A stretch of DNA of 64,000 nt from Clostridium cavendishii DSM 21758 (GTDB lineage Bacteria; Bacillota; Clostridia; Clostridiales; Clostridiaceae). The position numbers and the translations under genes are program-made. How positions within the stretch are numbered: position 1 is the stretch's first letter; each line of letters starts with the position of its first letter. This document shows positions 34,885-45,900 of this stretch, piece after piece. The stretch is from assembly GCF_900141845.1 (NCBI RefSeq), contig NZ_FQZB01000010.1:62001-126000 (forward strand), given 5' to 3'. The notes below the pieces were generated by a model. It saw only the letters and a program-made list of their open reading frames with translations. It was not told the DNA's origin and did not search any database.

Positions 34885-35742
34885 TTACTGTTTTTTTAAT
34901 TCATTATCTATTTTCTCTAAACATTTCTTACAAGATACAAAAGATAGTTTTTCTTTTAAAGCATCTTTTGATATATTCTCTATTACTGTATTATTTTTAT
35001 CATTGTGTCCTTTTATATCAAATGAATAAGTTACTGGTTTATTGTTTTTCTTTGCCATCATAAAAAACATTTTCGAGACTTCATCTTCTGTTTTTGACAT
35101 GTATATACCACCCAGTTCTTCGCCTCTTAACATAGGCTGAAAAGTTATATTGTCCTTTTCAATTCTACTATCTAAAACAGAATGTTCAAATATTTCTTTA
35201 GGATCAAAAGAATACCTACAACGAATATCAAATTTGTCTAATTCTGATACTTTAATTATTTTGTTTTCTATATTTAAGATATTTTGACTGAATTCCTCAG
35301 TAGTTATAGCAACATAATTAAATTTTAATATACCTATATATCCTATAAAAAGAACCAAAAATGTTATTGTAGTATATATAATATTAGAACTAATATGATA
35401 AAACATTCTATTACTTCTATACTCAAAAAAATACTCCCATGCTTCAATATAATGTAGCCAAAAAAATATTTTATCTGTCAAATATGATGCCCAAAAGCTA
35501 GCTGCTATGAATAAAATTATAGGTGCTACTACTTCAGCAATTAGTCCAGTTCCAAAGGAATAATAAATCATATCTCCTTTTAGTTTTGGTAATAATAATT
35601 TATAAGCACCTCCAGCTATTATAAGCTTAGTTAACTTAAAAAGTATATAAGTAAATAAAAAAGTTAATGCAAACCATATACTTGTCTCTAAACTCTTAAA
35701 TTTACCATACCCCTTCCTAACACCCTCTTCTATATATTCCAT
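34885..35742 (-). CDS. Membrane protein of unknown function, paired with a chemoreceptor
   Basis: A 285-residue membrane protein with about four hydrophobic segments (about 20-45, 58-85, 125-147, and a weaker one near 95) and a C-terminal soluble part from about 150. The soluble part contains LDKFDIRCRYSFDPKEIFEHSV and MFFMMAKKNNKPVTYSF, and ends in a CKKCLEKI motif that could bind a metal. No family recognised. It starts 4 bases after the receptor stop, with GGAGGAAGAA inside the receptor gene's end, so the two are cotranscribed. Confidence 0.7.
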   Translation of the reverse strand: MEYIEEGVRKGYGKFKSLETSIWFALTFLFTYILFKLTKLIIAGGAYKLLLPKLKGDMIYYSFGTGLIAEVVAPIILFIAASFWASYLTDKIFFWLHYIEAWEYFFEYRSNRMFYHISSNIIYTTITFLVLFIGYIGILKFNYVAITTEEFSQNILNIENKIIKVSELDKFDIRCRYSFDPKEIFEHSVLDSRIEKDNITFQPMLRGEELGGIYMSKTEDEVSKMFFMMAKKNNKPVTYSFDIKGHNDKNNTVIENISKDALKEKLSFVSCKKCLEKIDNELKKQ

Positions 35743-35745
35743 AAA

Positions 35746-37140
35746 TTATTCTTCCTCCTTAGGTCCAACTAACTCAAATCTATTTATATAATCTTTATTA
35801 ATTTCAGTAATATTTTTAAGTTCATTTACACAATTCAACAAATTAGCGGATGATATACTTGTATCTTCAGCTGATGCTGATATTTGTTCAGTTGTACTAA
35901 AGATTTCTTGATTAACAGAGTACAAGGTTTGTATCCTACTTATAATTTCATCATTACTAATTAATATCTTGTTAGAGCTTTTAGTTAAATTTATAATTTT
36001 CGGGGTTACTTCTGAAACAGATTCAGATATATATTTATATGCTTTTATAGATTTAGACATACTTTGTTTTTGCTTCTCTATTTCTGTACTCATTTCTGAT
36101 GTTTTATTTTTAAGATTATCAGAACTTATAAGTACATTATTTATAAGTGTATTTATTGATATAGAGGATTCTTTAGTTTTCTCAGATAACTTTCTGATTT
36201 CCTCTGCAACTACAGTAAATCCCTTTCCAGCCTCACCTGCCCTTGCAGCCTCTATTGCTGCATTTAACGCTAAAAGATTAGTTTGCTGAGCTACATTATT
36301 TATAAGTTCAGATATATCATTAACCTTTTTTATATTAGCACTCATCGCTTCGAGTACATTAACAAAAGTTAGAAAATTATTATTAAACCCTTCTAACGCC
36401 TTAATTAAATCATTCATATAACCATTTCCCTCAGTGGCATCTTTATGAATATTTTTAACCATTTCTGAAACATTTTCTATATCGTAAACAGCATCTTTTA
36501 ATAATTCATTAAACTCATTTATACCATTTACAATAATTTCTATATCGTTAGTTTCACCTGATATACCACAAGCTATATGTTTTATTGAACTTGATATTGT
36601 ATTAGTAGTTCTATTTAAACCACTAGAAATATTGGTTAAATTATTTGATTGATCTTTCATAATATCATTACAATTTGCCATATCATTTAACATTTGCACT
36701 GTAAACTTTTGCATTGTATCTATTCCTCTACAAATAGCCCCAATCTCATCCTGACGTTTAAAATACTTCTCTTTTATTGAATAATGATAAACCCCATGAC
36801 TTAAATAATCTATATGCATTCTTAAGCCATTTAACAATCTAGCTGACTTTCCAAATATCTTCCAGACTATAAACAAACCTGTCCCTATAAGAATTATAGT
36901 TACTACAATAAGTAAAATAGTTATATAATTTAAAGAGCTATCTATATTCTGGTTTAAAGATTCTCTAGTTATATTATCTAAATCATCAAGTTTGTATTTT
37001 AAAAATAGTTTTGTACCTATTCTTTGCAAAAGTATCATTGTTACTGAAATAATACTTATAATATAAAAAAATAACTTAACAATGTGCATTCTTATACTCT
37101 TATTACTATCAAAATTCACATTAGTTCTAAAGTTAGCCAT
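35746..37140 (-). CDS. Methyl-accepting chemotaxis protein with minimal sensor
   Basis: A 464-residue transducer from ATG at 37140, 7 bases after AAGGGGGT. Membrane segments are at about 19-40 and 73-96, leaving only about 30 residues outside the cell. A HAMP-like region follows. The signalling hairpin tip is NNVAQQTNLLALNAAIEAARAGEAGKGFTVVAEEIRKL (shown in parts: QQTNLLALNAAIEAARAG and GFTVVAEEIRKLSEK). The tiny sensor part suggests that the signal is detected in the membrane or by the partner membrane protein encoded next. Confidence 0.88.
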   Translation of the reverse strand: MANFRTNVNFDSNKSIRMHIVKLFFYIISIISVTMILLQRIGTKLFLKYKLDDLDNITRESLNQNIDSSLNYITILLIVVTIILIGTGLFIVWKIFGKSARLLNGLRMHIDYLSHGVYHYSIKEKYFKRQDEIGAICRGIDTMQKFTVQMLNDMANCNDIMKDQSNNLTNISSGLNRTTNTISSSIKHIACGISGETNDIEIIVNGINEFNELLKDAVYDIENVSEMVKNIHKDATEGNGYMNDLIKALEGFNNNFLTFVNVLEAMSANIKKVNDISELINNVAQQTNLLALNAAIEAARAGEAGKGFTVVAEEIRKLSEKTKESSISINTLINNVLISSDNLKNKTSEMSTEIEKQKQSMSKSIKAYKYISESVSEVTPKIINLTKSSNKILISNDEIISRIQTLYSVNQEIFSTTEQISASAEDTSISSANLLNCVNELKNITEINKDYINRFELVGPKEEE

Positions 37141-37242
37141 CTTATACCCCCTTATAAATTTACCATTATACCCTTTATTTAAATATATTACCATTTAATC
37201 CCTTTGCGTTCAATACATTTCATATTTCATTTTTAACCATTT

Positions 37243-37287
37243 AAAGCTATGAAGTAATAGCCTTATTCTTATACCTCATAGCTTTTT
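37243..37287. terminator. Hairpin between the kinase-operon end and the chemoreceptor gene
   Basis: AAAGCTATGA and TCATAGCTTT pair. The T-run is best on the plus strand. Termination of the kinase operon on the minus strand is weaker. Confidence 0.4.
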
Positions 37288-37340
37288 ATCTTTGTCCTTA
37301 TGTTTAAATAAAAAATGTAACTTTAAAATATCTTATATAC

Positions 37341-37880
37341 TTAATTTAACAATTGTGTTCCCTCTTCTTCTTTTAACAACTCAGTATCTTCTCCACTATT
37401 ATTTAAATTATACTTTTCATACTCTTGCCCCAATAACTCTGTGCCTTCTTCCTTACTTAATAATTCAGTATTTTCTGAACCATTACTTAAAATATGTTTC
37501 TCATACTCCTGATTTAATAATTCTGTTTCTTCTGAGTTATTTTCTAACAACTGAGTACCTTCTTCCTCACTTAATAGTTCAGTACCTTCTGAATTATTAT
37601 CTGAAATATGGTCCTCATATTCTTGACTTAATAATTCTGTCCCATCTGAATACTCATCTTGAAGACTTGATGTATCATTACTTATCACTTGATTTGTAGT
37701 AATTTTATTTCCTATTTTAATACCTCTTTGTGACTTTTCCTTACTTTTACTCTTAACTTTAATATCATTTTTTTTGCTAGTTATCCATACACTTTTAGAA
37801 AAAAAGCAAATACATATTCCTACTATAGATACGCAAATTCCTATTATTCCAACTACTAGAAGTGCCATTCCTATCCTCAT
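37341..37880 (-). CDS. Small membrane protein with eight T-(E/Q)-L-L motifs
   Basis: A 179-residue protein with one N-terminal membrane segment (about 5-29), a basic stretch (about 37-60) and an acidic tail from about 75 to the end. The tail holds eight motifs of the form acidic-x-T-E/Q-L-L: DGTELL, EGTELL, EGTQLL, EETELL, ENTELL, EGTELL, EDTELL, EGTQLL. Threonine followed by Leu at +3 is the pattern that FHA domains read when phosphorylated. The gene is 10 bases downstream of a Ser/Thr kinase gene, with AGGAGGT before its ATG. It is therefore plausibly the kinase's membrane-bound substrate and a docking scaffold. No similar protein is known to me. Confidence 0.75.
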   Translation of the reverse strand: MRIGMALLVVGIIGICVSIVGICICFFSKSVWITSKKNDIKVKSKSKEKSQRGIKIGNKITTNQVISNDTSSLQDEYSDGTELLSQEYEDHISDNNSEGTELLSEEEGTQLLENNSEETELLNQEYEKHILSNGSENTELLSKEEGTELLGQEYEKYNLNNSGEDTELLKEEEGTQLLN

Positions 37881-37890
37881 AATATACCTC

Positions 37891-39804
37891 CTATTTTATA
37901 TATCCTTGCTTTTGGATTTCCTTATATAATACTTTAAGGTTATTTATTTCCGGATTATTTTCAGCTGAATTATTCTGCTCTGCCAATTTATAATTCTCGA
38001 CAAATTTTGAATAATCTCTAGAGGCAGCATCTTTTTTTGATTCTCTATCATAGTTCAATTTTGCTAGCCCCATATAACCTTTAAAATCTTTAGGATATTT
38101 TTTTACTAGTTTATTATAATAAGATTCTGCTTCTTCAATATTTTTAAGTGTCCTTTCTATATTCCCTATATTGTAATATAGTGAGGATGTTTCATAGCCT
38201 AAATTCTCCAATATTTTGTAATTATTAAGTGCTAAGTTTGAGTATTTATTTCTTTGTGTCTCATCATCTGCTACAGCAAAAGCTTTTGCATTATAAGCTT
38301 GTGCTAGTTTCTCATAAAGAGCTGTATTACTCTTATCCTCACTTTGAGCTATAGCCTTTTCTAATAATTCTATTTGACTATCAATATTATTATCAAAAAC
38401 TTGAGCATTAGCAGCATATAAATCTGATAACATTATATATCCTCTTACCCTCTTTGCAGCATCTGTTTGCTGCTCTATATATTGTCTTAAGTTTGAAACC
38501 ACTTTAGTAGCTTCATCATCTTTTGATAAATTTCCTGGTTTATTAAGAGCTTTTGATATAGCTCTATAGAATTCTATTCCATCGAAATTATTACTCTTTA
38601 CGTTGTTAAAATTCTCTTCTGAACCTTTATAATCACTTTTTGCAAAGCAAGCTAACCCTAAAAGGTATGAATATTCCTCATTTTTAGTTATTTTTTCATT
38701 TTCTTTAGGTGCTTCTATTTTTAAATAATTTATAAGCTTATCAAATTGTGCTGTATCATAATATAATTTTGCAACATTTAAATATCCTTCATCTCTTTTT
38801 GGATCCTGTTTTATAGCTTCGTTATATTTACTTATAGCTACATCATATTTTTTAGATTTTTTGTTATTATCACCTGCTGATAATACATTTAAATATTCAC
38901 CTGTTTTAACACTATTAATCTTATATATTCCTGAACCTACAAATAAAATTGATATAATTAAAGAAGCTATAAAAAATTTACCTTTACTTCTTCTTTTTTG
39001 TATTTTATATTCTGCACTAAGCTTGTCTATATTATTTAAATCCTCAAGTAATTCCTCTACATTTTGATACCTATAATGAGGATCTTGTTTGGTACATTTA
39101 ATTATTATATATTCTATTCCTTCTGAAAACTTATTGTTTATTGATCTTACTGGTAGAAGTTCATAAGGTGGATCATTTGGACCCTTCCCAGTTAATAAAT
39201 GATATAGAGTTACCCCTAAACTATAAATATCTGTTCTTTGATCAGTTTGATGATTTCCATATTGCTCTGGTGCTGCATATCCTCTAGTTCCTATTACAAC
39301 TGTATCCGCTTCTGTGTTTTCCTTATATTCCCTTGCTATACCAAAATCTATAAGCTTTATATGACCTTGTTTATTTAGCATTAGATTTCCTGGCTTCATA
39401 TCCCTGTATATAATAGGATTTGGTTTTTGATTATGCAAATAAATTAAAACATCACAAATTTCCTTTGCCCATCCTATTACTTTATCTTCTTGAAACGAAG
39501 TACATTGATTTAATAATGTGTTTAGATTAGTTCCATCTATATAATCAAGTACTATGTAAATTTTTTCATCTTTATTTATTATATCCACTATTCTAGGTAA
39601 CGCTGGATGATCTAAGTTCTTAAGTATATTAGGCTCTGCAAGAAAATCCACATCTGAATTACTGTCAAAAGTTATTTCTTTTATAGCCCATTCTTTTTCC
39701 AAATTTAGACTAATAGCCTTATATACTATACTCATACCTCCTCTACCAAGTATATCAGTTATCTTATACCTACCATCTATTATTTTGCCTTTTACCTCAC
39801 TCAT
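37891..39804 (-). CDS. Membrane Ser/Thr protein kinase with TPR repeats
   Basis: A 637-residue PknB-like kinase from ATG at 39804 (GGAGGAAGG upstream). The kinase domain is at about 8-265: glycine loop GRGGMSIVYKA, Lys in AIKEI, catalytic loop IYRDMKPGNLML (YRD replaces HRD), DFG in IDFGIAREY, and GYAAPEQYG. A membrane helix is at about 277-300 (FFIASLIISILFVGSGIY). The C-terminal 330 residues carry TPR-like helices (for example YDVAISKYNEAIKQDPKRDEGYL) and would lie outside the membrane. First gene of a two-gene operon with the TELL-motif protein. Confidence 0.92.
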   Translation of the reverse strand: MSEVKGKIIDGRYKITDILGRGGMSIVYKAISLNLEKEWAIKEITFDSNSDVDFLAEPNILKNLDHPALPRIVDIINKDEKIYIVLDYIDGTNLNTLLNQCTSFQEDKVIGWAKEICDVLIYLHNQKPNPIIYRDMKPGNLMLNKQGHIKLIDFGIAREYKENTEADTVVIGTRGYAAPEQYGNHQTDQRTDIYSLGVTLYHLLTGKGPNDPPYELLPVRSINNKFSEGIEYIIIKCTKQDPHYRYQNVEELLEDLNNIDKLSAEYKIQKRRSKGKFFIASLIISILFVGSGIYKINSVKTGEYLNVLSAGDNNKKSKKYDVAISKYNEAIKQDPKRDEGYLNVAKLYYDTAQFDKLINYLKIEAPKENEKITKNEEYSYLLGLACFAKSDYKGSEENFNNVKSNNFDGIEFYRAISKALNKPGNLSKDDEATKVVSNLRQYIEQQTDAAKRVRGYIMLSDLYAANAQVFDNNIDSQIELLEKAIAQSEDKSNTALYEKLAQAYNAKAFAVADDETQRNKYSNLALNNYKILENLGYETSSLYYNIGNIERTLKNIEEAESYYNKLVKKYPKDFKGYMGLAKLNYDRESKKDAASRDYSKFVENYKLAEQNNSAENNPEINNLKVLYKEIQKQGYIK

Positions 39805-39998
39805 TTCCTTCCTCCATTTAATAAAAAATCCCAAAAATTATTACATAAAATATTATTTATTTAATATTTTATCATTTATAATTATTTATTACAACTTTTA
39901 CATTTTGTTAAGTATATTGTTTTTAAATACTTATTTGTATTTTTATGTATTTATAGTTATAATTTATAATATGAAGAATCTAAGGGGGGGAAAATTCA

Positions 39999-42900
39999 TT
40001 GAACCGAAAAAAACTTAAAACCATTATTACTTTAGCTTTAGCATTAACTTATTTTACTTCTAATAGTTTAACTACAGTTTATGCTTTTGCTGATACTACA
40101 ACTAATAATCAAACTAATGTACAAAACAATCAAACTACTGATGATAAATATAAAAATTTTATTACTACTAGCCATCCATTAGAACAACTTAATTCAGCTA
40201 CAACGGCTAGTATTGCTAGCCAAAATAAGGATACAACTACTTTTAATAACATAAGAAGCTCAACATCTACAGTCGATAAAGACTCTAATCTTAAGCTATT
40301 AGCAACTGATGATAAAACATACTTTCCATTAACTCCAACTTCAATAACAAACGGACTTTATAAATACGATGTTCCATTTGAATCAATATATAACAATTTT
40401 AAATTCACTTTAGAACCTAAGAAAAACATTACAAAATTAAATGCTTTATTACAAAATGGAAATATTCTTGAGTTTAACAAAATAAATGCTAACCTTTTGT
40501 ATGTACTTCCATTAGATATTGATTCATCTTCTACATTCAATAATAATAACAATAAAGCTATAAAATCGCTTGTTATTAACTATGAAGATAATACCTCAAC
40601 ATATATTGATTTCAACTATTCTACTGCTACACCTTCTACTTTCTCTAATATAAAGAAGGATTATGTTGTTGATGACAATAAGAACTTGAATGTTGATTTA
40701 AGCTTCAATATAAATGGAAATTATATTGAAAATAACAATAGAATTTTAATTAATAATGAATTAAAAATACCTACGAAAAAAAATACTAGTTCATTTAATT
40801 ACGAAAACATTAAGGTAGATACTAAAACTACTAATAATTCTGTTAAGTTATATACATGTGACAATTTATTTCAAATATATTCAAAAGAAGTTAACTTAAA
40901 CAACATTATTCCAATTTCTTTTGATGATGAAACATTAAATGACAGTAATTTTGATACTATTACTCACTCTATATTTAATCTTACAGTTCCTAAAATTGAA
41001 AATGACAATGACTATATAGAGATCAAAACTGATGATGGTAAAAGTTTTCGTTTAGATAAATCTCATAATTCTGCTGCAATAGATACTTATGGAAAAGATG
41101 ATTTTAATTTAAGCTTCTATGGAGTATCAACCGAAAATAATTCTACATTTAAATTCACAAAAAAATACACTCATGATAAAACACCTTTAACTATAGATTC
41201 TATAAAATATCATCCTGAAAATACTCCTTCATATAATTTTGTAGATATATATAATAATGATGCAATAAAATTTGATGATAAACAAACAGGTACATTTCCT
41301 ATTAATATTTATACAAATAAGAAATTAAAAGATATAAAGATAACTGATGACTTGGGTAATAACCTTTTACCTAATGATTTTAAATTAAACGATAGTTTAA
41401 CTAACAATCTAAACTTAAAATTAACCAAATCAAGTACTAAAGTAACTGTTAAAGCTACAGATCAAGCTAATTATGCTGCTGACTATAATTTTACTGTTGA
41501 TATACCTAAAGACAAATATAATGTTGATTTTTCTAATTATTCTGGATCAGTTATTAAAATAGATAATAGCAACTATAAAATAATATCTGCATCAAACTCT
41601 GGTTTTACTATATCTCTTTTAAATACTGATGAAAAAATAGACACTTCAAAACTTAAAATTAAAAATATTAGCAAATATAATTATACTGTTAAAGAAAATA
41701 ATATTATTTTCACTAATATAAAAAATAATATACCTAATATTGGGATAAGCTATACAGACTCCTTTAATAGAGATATTAATTATAATGTAAATTATTTTAT
41801 TGATTCAATTTCACCAACTTTAACCTTTAAAGATCCTTCACCTCAACCTTCTAAATCAGATCTTAGTGTTGTAGATTTAAGCTTTGATTATAGTGATGAG
41901 GGAAGTGATTCTAATATAAAGGAAATTCCTATTATAAATAGTGATACAAATTTGGCAAAACCTACTGCCAATACTATATATTTTGAACTTACTAATATTA
42001 CTGCTAACGATACTAAAGTTAGCCTTAAGAATGATACTTTAAAAACTAAATACGATTATAATACTAATACTCTAAAAGGTTCTTTTGATTTTAAAAATTT
42101 ATTAAAAAATAGTGATAAATTAACTGATGGTACTTATCGTCTAAAAGTAATATCTTACGATGATGCTTGCAACAAATCAAACATCATTTCCAAAGATATA
42201 ACTATTGACAATAACGATTTTCAAGTTAATTCAAAAATACCATCAGATTCTAATATTATAGTTAATAAAGTTGAAATAACCTCTGATACTAACAACAAAG
42301 TCATATCATTAAACGAAAAAGAGCTTTTTGAAACTAACGCTAAATATTTAAAGTCTTTAACTTATAAATTGTATAAAGCTAACGATTTAGAAAATGAAAT
42401 CAGTCTTGATACTGTTAAAGAAAATGAAGGCAATTATGTTATAAAAGCTATAGCTACTGATTTAAGAGATAATAGTACTATTACCTCTGCACCTGTTAAA
42501 TTTTCAGTAGATCTTAATGCACCTATAATAAAAGTTTGCGAGAATAATGATATTTATACTTACAATACTGAAGATAATAAGTATTATTTAAAAAAGGATA
42601 AAAATTCGTTTAAAGTTAATATTACTGATACTTTTACTAAATTTGATCCTAACTCTTATATTCTTCCTGAAAAAAGAGAAGGATTTGAAGAGGCAATTAA
42701 AGCCGATGAAGTAGCTGTATTTCTTTATCCTAAAAAGAAATCTCCTAATTATAATGATTTATATGCTGACATATTAAACTATAGCAATACTACTTCTAGT
42801 ATCAAATTATCTCCTGATATGTTAACTTTTGATGAGCATAAAAATTTAAATATTAATTTTGAGAAATTAAAATTAGTCGATGGTGAATATTGTATAGATA

Positions 42901-45900
42901 TCCTAGCAAGTGATTCTTTTAATCAAGTTAATACAGCATCATATAATTTAGTAGTGGACAATTTAAAACCTCAAGCTAGTACAAATGAATATTTATTAAA
43001 ACATAAAGGATTATTACCTAATGTCGATGCTGATGCTGATAAAATTGAAAAAAATTCATTTTATAGTTTTAATTCTAACGTTAACTTAAATTTCTCCTTA
43101 GATACATTTACCAAAACAGATGTTGATAATAATTTTAATATAAAAATAGATGAAGTTAATTTATCAAAGGTTTCTGTATCTATTAATAAAGTAAATTCAA
43201 ATAATGATAAAACAAATTATAAAACACAAACATTTTACAAGAAAGATTTTGAAAACAACAAAATACCAAGTATTTCTTTATCAGATTCTGGAATATATGA
43301 AGTCAAATATACTATTTATGATTTTAGTAATGAACCTTTAGAAAAGTCAGTTCTACTTGCTGTTTTAAAAAAACCTGAAATAACATTAGGTTATTTGGAT
43401 AACGGTGAGTTTAAACCATTAAAGAAAAGGGCTTCTTTAAAAAATTTAATAAATCCTGTAGTTAAAGTAAAAGGTGTACTAGGCTATAATTTAGATAGTG
43501 ATAACAAAAGATGTGGTTATTTAACTAAGTTTAATCAATTTAGTCTAATTGAAACTGATGAAACTTATAATCAAACTAAATATAATCAGGATAATTTAAA
43601 ATTTGTTTGTGATAACTATTCAGAAGGTTATTTTAAATTAGCTAATATCGACAATAGTGAATTAATAAATTTACAGGATGGTCGTATTCGTTATAATATT
43701 CAACTCTCTGATATATTTGATAATTCTTCTAATGTATTAAATAGTTATTTTTCTATTGAATCTAATAAACCAAAAATAAATACAACATTTACTTTAAAAG
43801 ATAAAGAAACTAATAAAGATAAGCAAATTGACATTAAAGATGACTCAAATAATTTTATTCAATCTTTACCAAAGATAGATTTTACAATAAATAAAAACTA
43901 TTCTGATTTAGATCCTGATTGTACCAATATAATTATCACAAAAGTAGATAAAAATGGAGCTCGGCATAATGTTACTAGTGATTTTAAACAAACAATTAGT
44001 ACTTCTAATTTTACACCAAAAATCACTCTAGAACCTAACCCAAACTCAGATTTAACTCAAGGTTATTATGAGGTTAATGCTCATTTTATTTCTTATTGTG
44101 AAAATGATATTACTTCAAACTTCTCATTTATTTATGATGAAGAGGCTCCAACTTGTAGTGTTGAATATTTCAAGTTCAATGAGGATGGAAGTATAGGTGA
44201 CAATGAAAATCCTACCAATTATGAAAATGCTGTTTATACATCAAATGATAATATAGGTATTAAATTTAATTTTCATGATAATTCAGATGGTTTTTATGCT
44301 AAAAATAACAACCCAAATTATGATTATAAAAATGCTGTTACTATAACTAATTCTGAGGGTAAAGCTATCTTTAATGGTAACTCTACTACTTCTAAAACAA
44401 TAACTACAACAAAACAAACTTTACCTGAGGGTAAGTATAATATAAATATCGAATCATTAGATAAAAGCTCTAATAAACTTTCTACTAAATTTGATTTGAT
44501 AGTTGATAAAACTAAACCAGTTGTTAAAAATAATAGCGCCAGCTTAATCAATAAATGTAATTTACCAAATGAATCAACCCAATCATTTTATGCTTTTGAT
44601 TCTTCACTTGATTTAAATATAAGCTTTAATAAAGCTACTACTAACAATAATAAAAACAGCTTTAATATAGAAGTAGATGAACCTTATCTTGCTTCTGGTA
44701 CTGTGGAAATAAAAAAAGTATTAAGTGATACTGAAGAAATAACCTTTGACAAGTTTGATATTAAACGTGATGAAACAACTAAAAGCTTTAAAGAAATAAC
44801 TAAAACAATAGATAAAAACAATCCAGGTATATATGAGATTACTGCCTACTTCGTAGACTTAAGTGGAAATCAAACTCCTTACACTGTAAAAGTTGCTGTT
44901 GTTACAGCACCTAAGATTACATTAGGTTATTTGGATTCTAATAAAGATTTTAAAGAAATGAAAAATGATGATTCATTTAATACTAATATTACACCGGCAT
45001 TAAAGATTAATGGTGTTTTAGGAACTTGCTCTGGTAAAGATGTATCATACTTTTTAGACAAATCAAGTCTAAAAACTTTAACCTCTAGCAATAAAGAAGG
45101 TATTGAAAATATATTATCTAACTTTAAAACATTAAAATATAATGGCTATACTGAACAAATCTTAGCATTACAAAAAGACCAAAACTTAGCTTCATTAAGT
45201 GATGGACTTACTAACTTTAATATTCAAGCTACTGACATGTTTAAAAATGCTACTTTCGATTCAGATGATGCTGTAAAACTAAATGGTAGTTTTGCAATAG
45301 AAACAAAAACCCAGATAAAAACTAAACTTAACGCTAAAGAAATCTCTTTAGCTGACACTAAAGAAAAATATATAAATGAAACTCCTAATATAGATATAGA
45401 TATATTAGATAACTATTCAAAATTATTAACTGAAGATAGCAATGGTAATAAAATAGTAAATCCTAACTTTAAGGTAGTTAGAGCTAATGGTAAAGATGAT
45501 ATTGAAACTGATTGTACTTCTGAATTTATTTTAAAATCTGCTGGTTATTCTGATTATTGCTCTAAATTCAAATTAGTAGTTAATGATACAAACTCTTTAA
45601 AATCAGGTATTTATACTGTCAACTTAACTGCTCAGCCTAAGTCAAATTGTAAGCCAGGGAGTCAAAGCTTTACTTTTGTTTATGATGCTGAAAAACCTTC
45701 TTATACTATTGATTTATTTAAAGATAATCAAAACCTAAATCAACCTGTAATTGACGAAGATTATAATGTGTATATTAAAGATAATACTTCAAATTTAAAA
45801 TTTAATTTTAAAGATAATTCTACGTCCTTTACTCGTATTCCTGATGCTACTAAATTAAATAAATCTATTTCTATTGCTACTAAAGATAACCCTAATTTTT

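Noticed and set aside
37292..37699. A 135-codon plus-strand frame opposite the TELL-motif gene
   Set aside because: It is an antisense shadow of the repeat gene; the minus-strand frame has the membrane segment, the ribosome binding site and the operon position.
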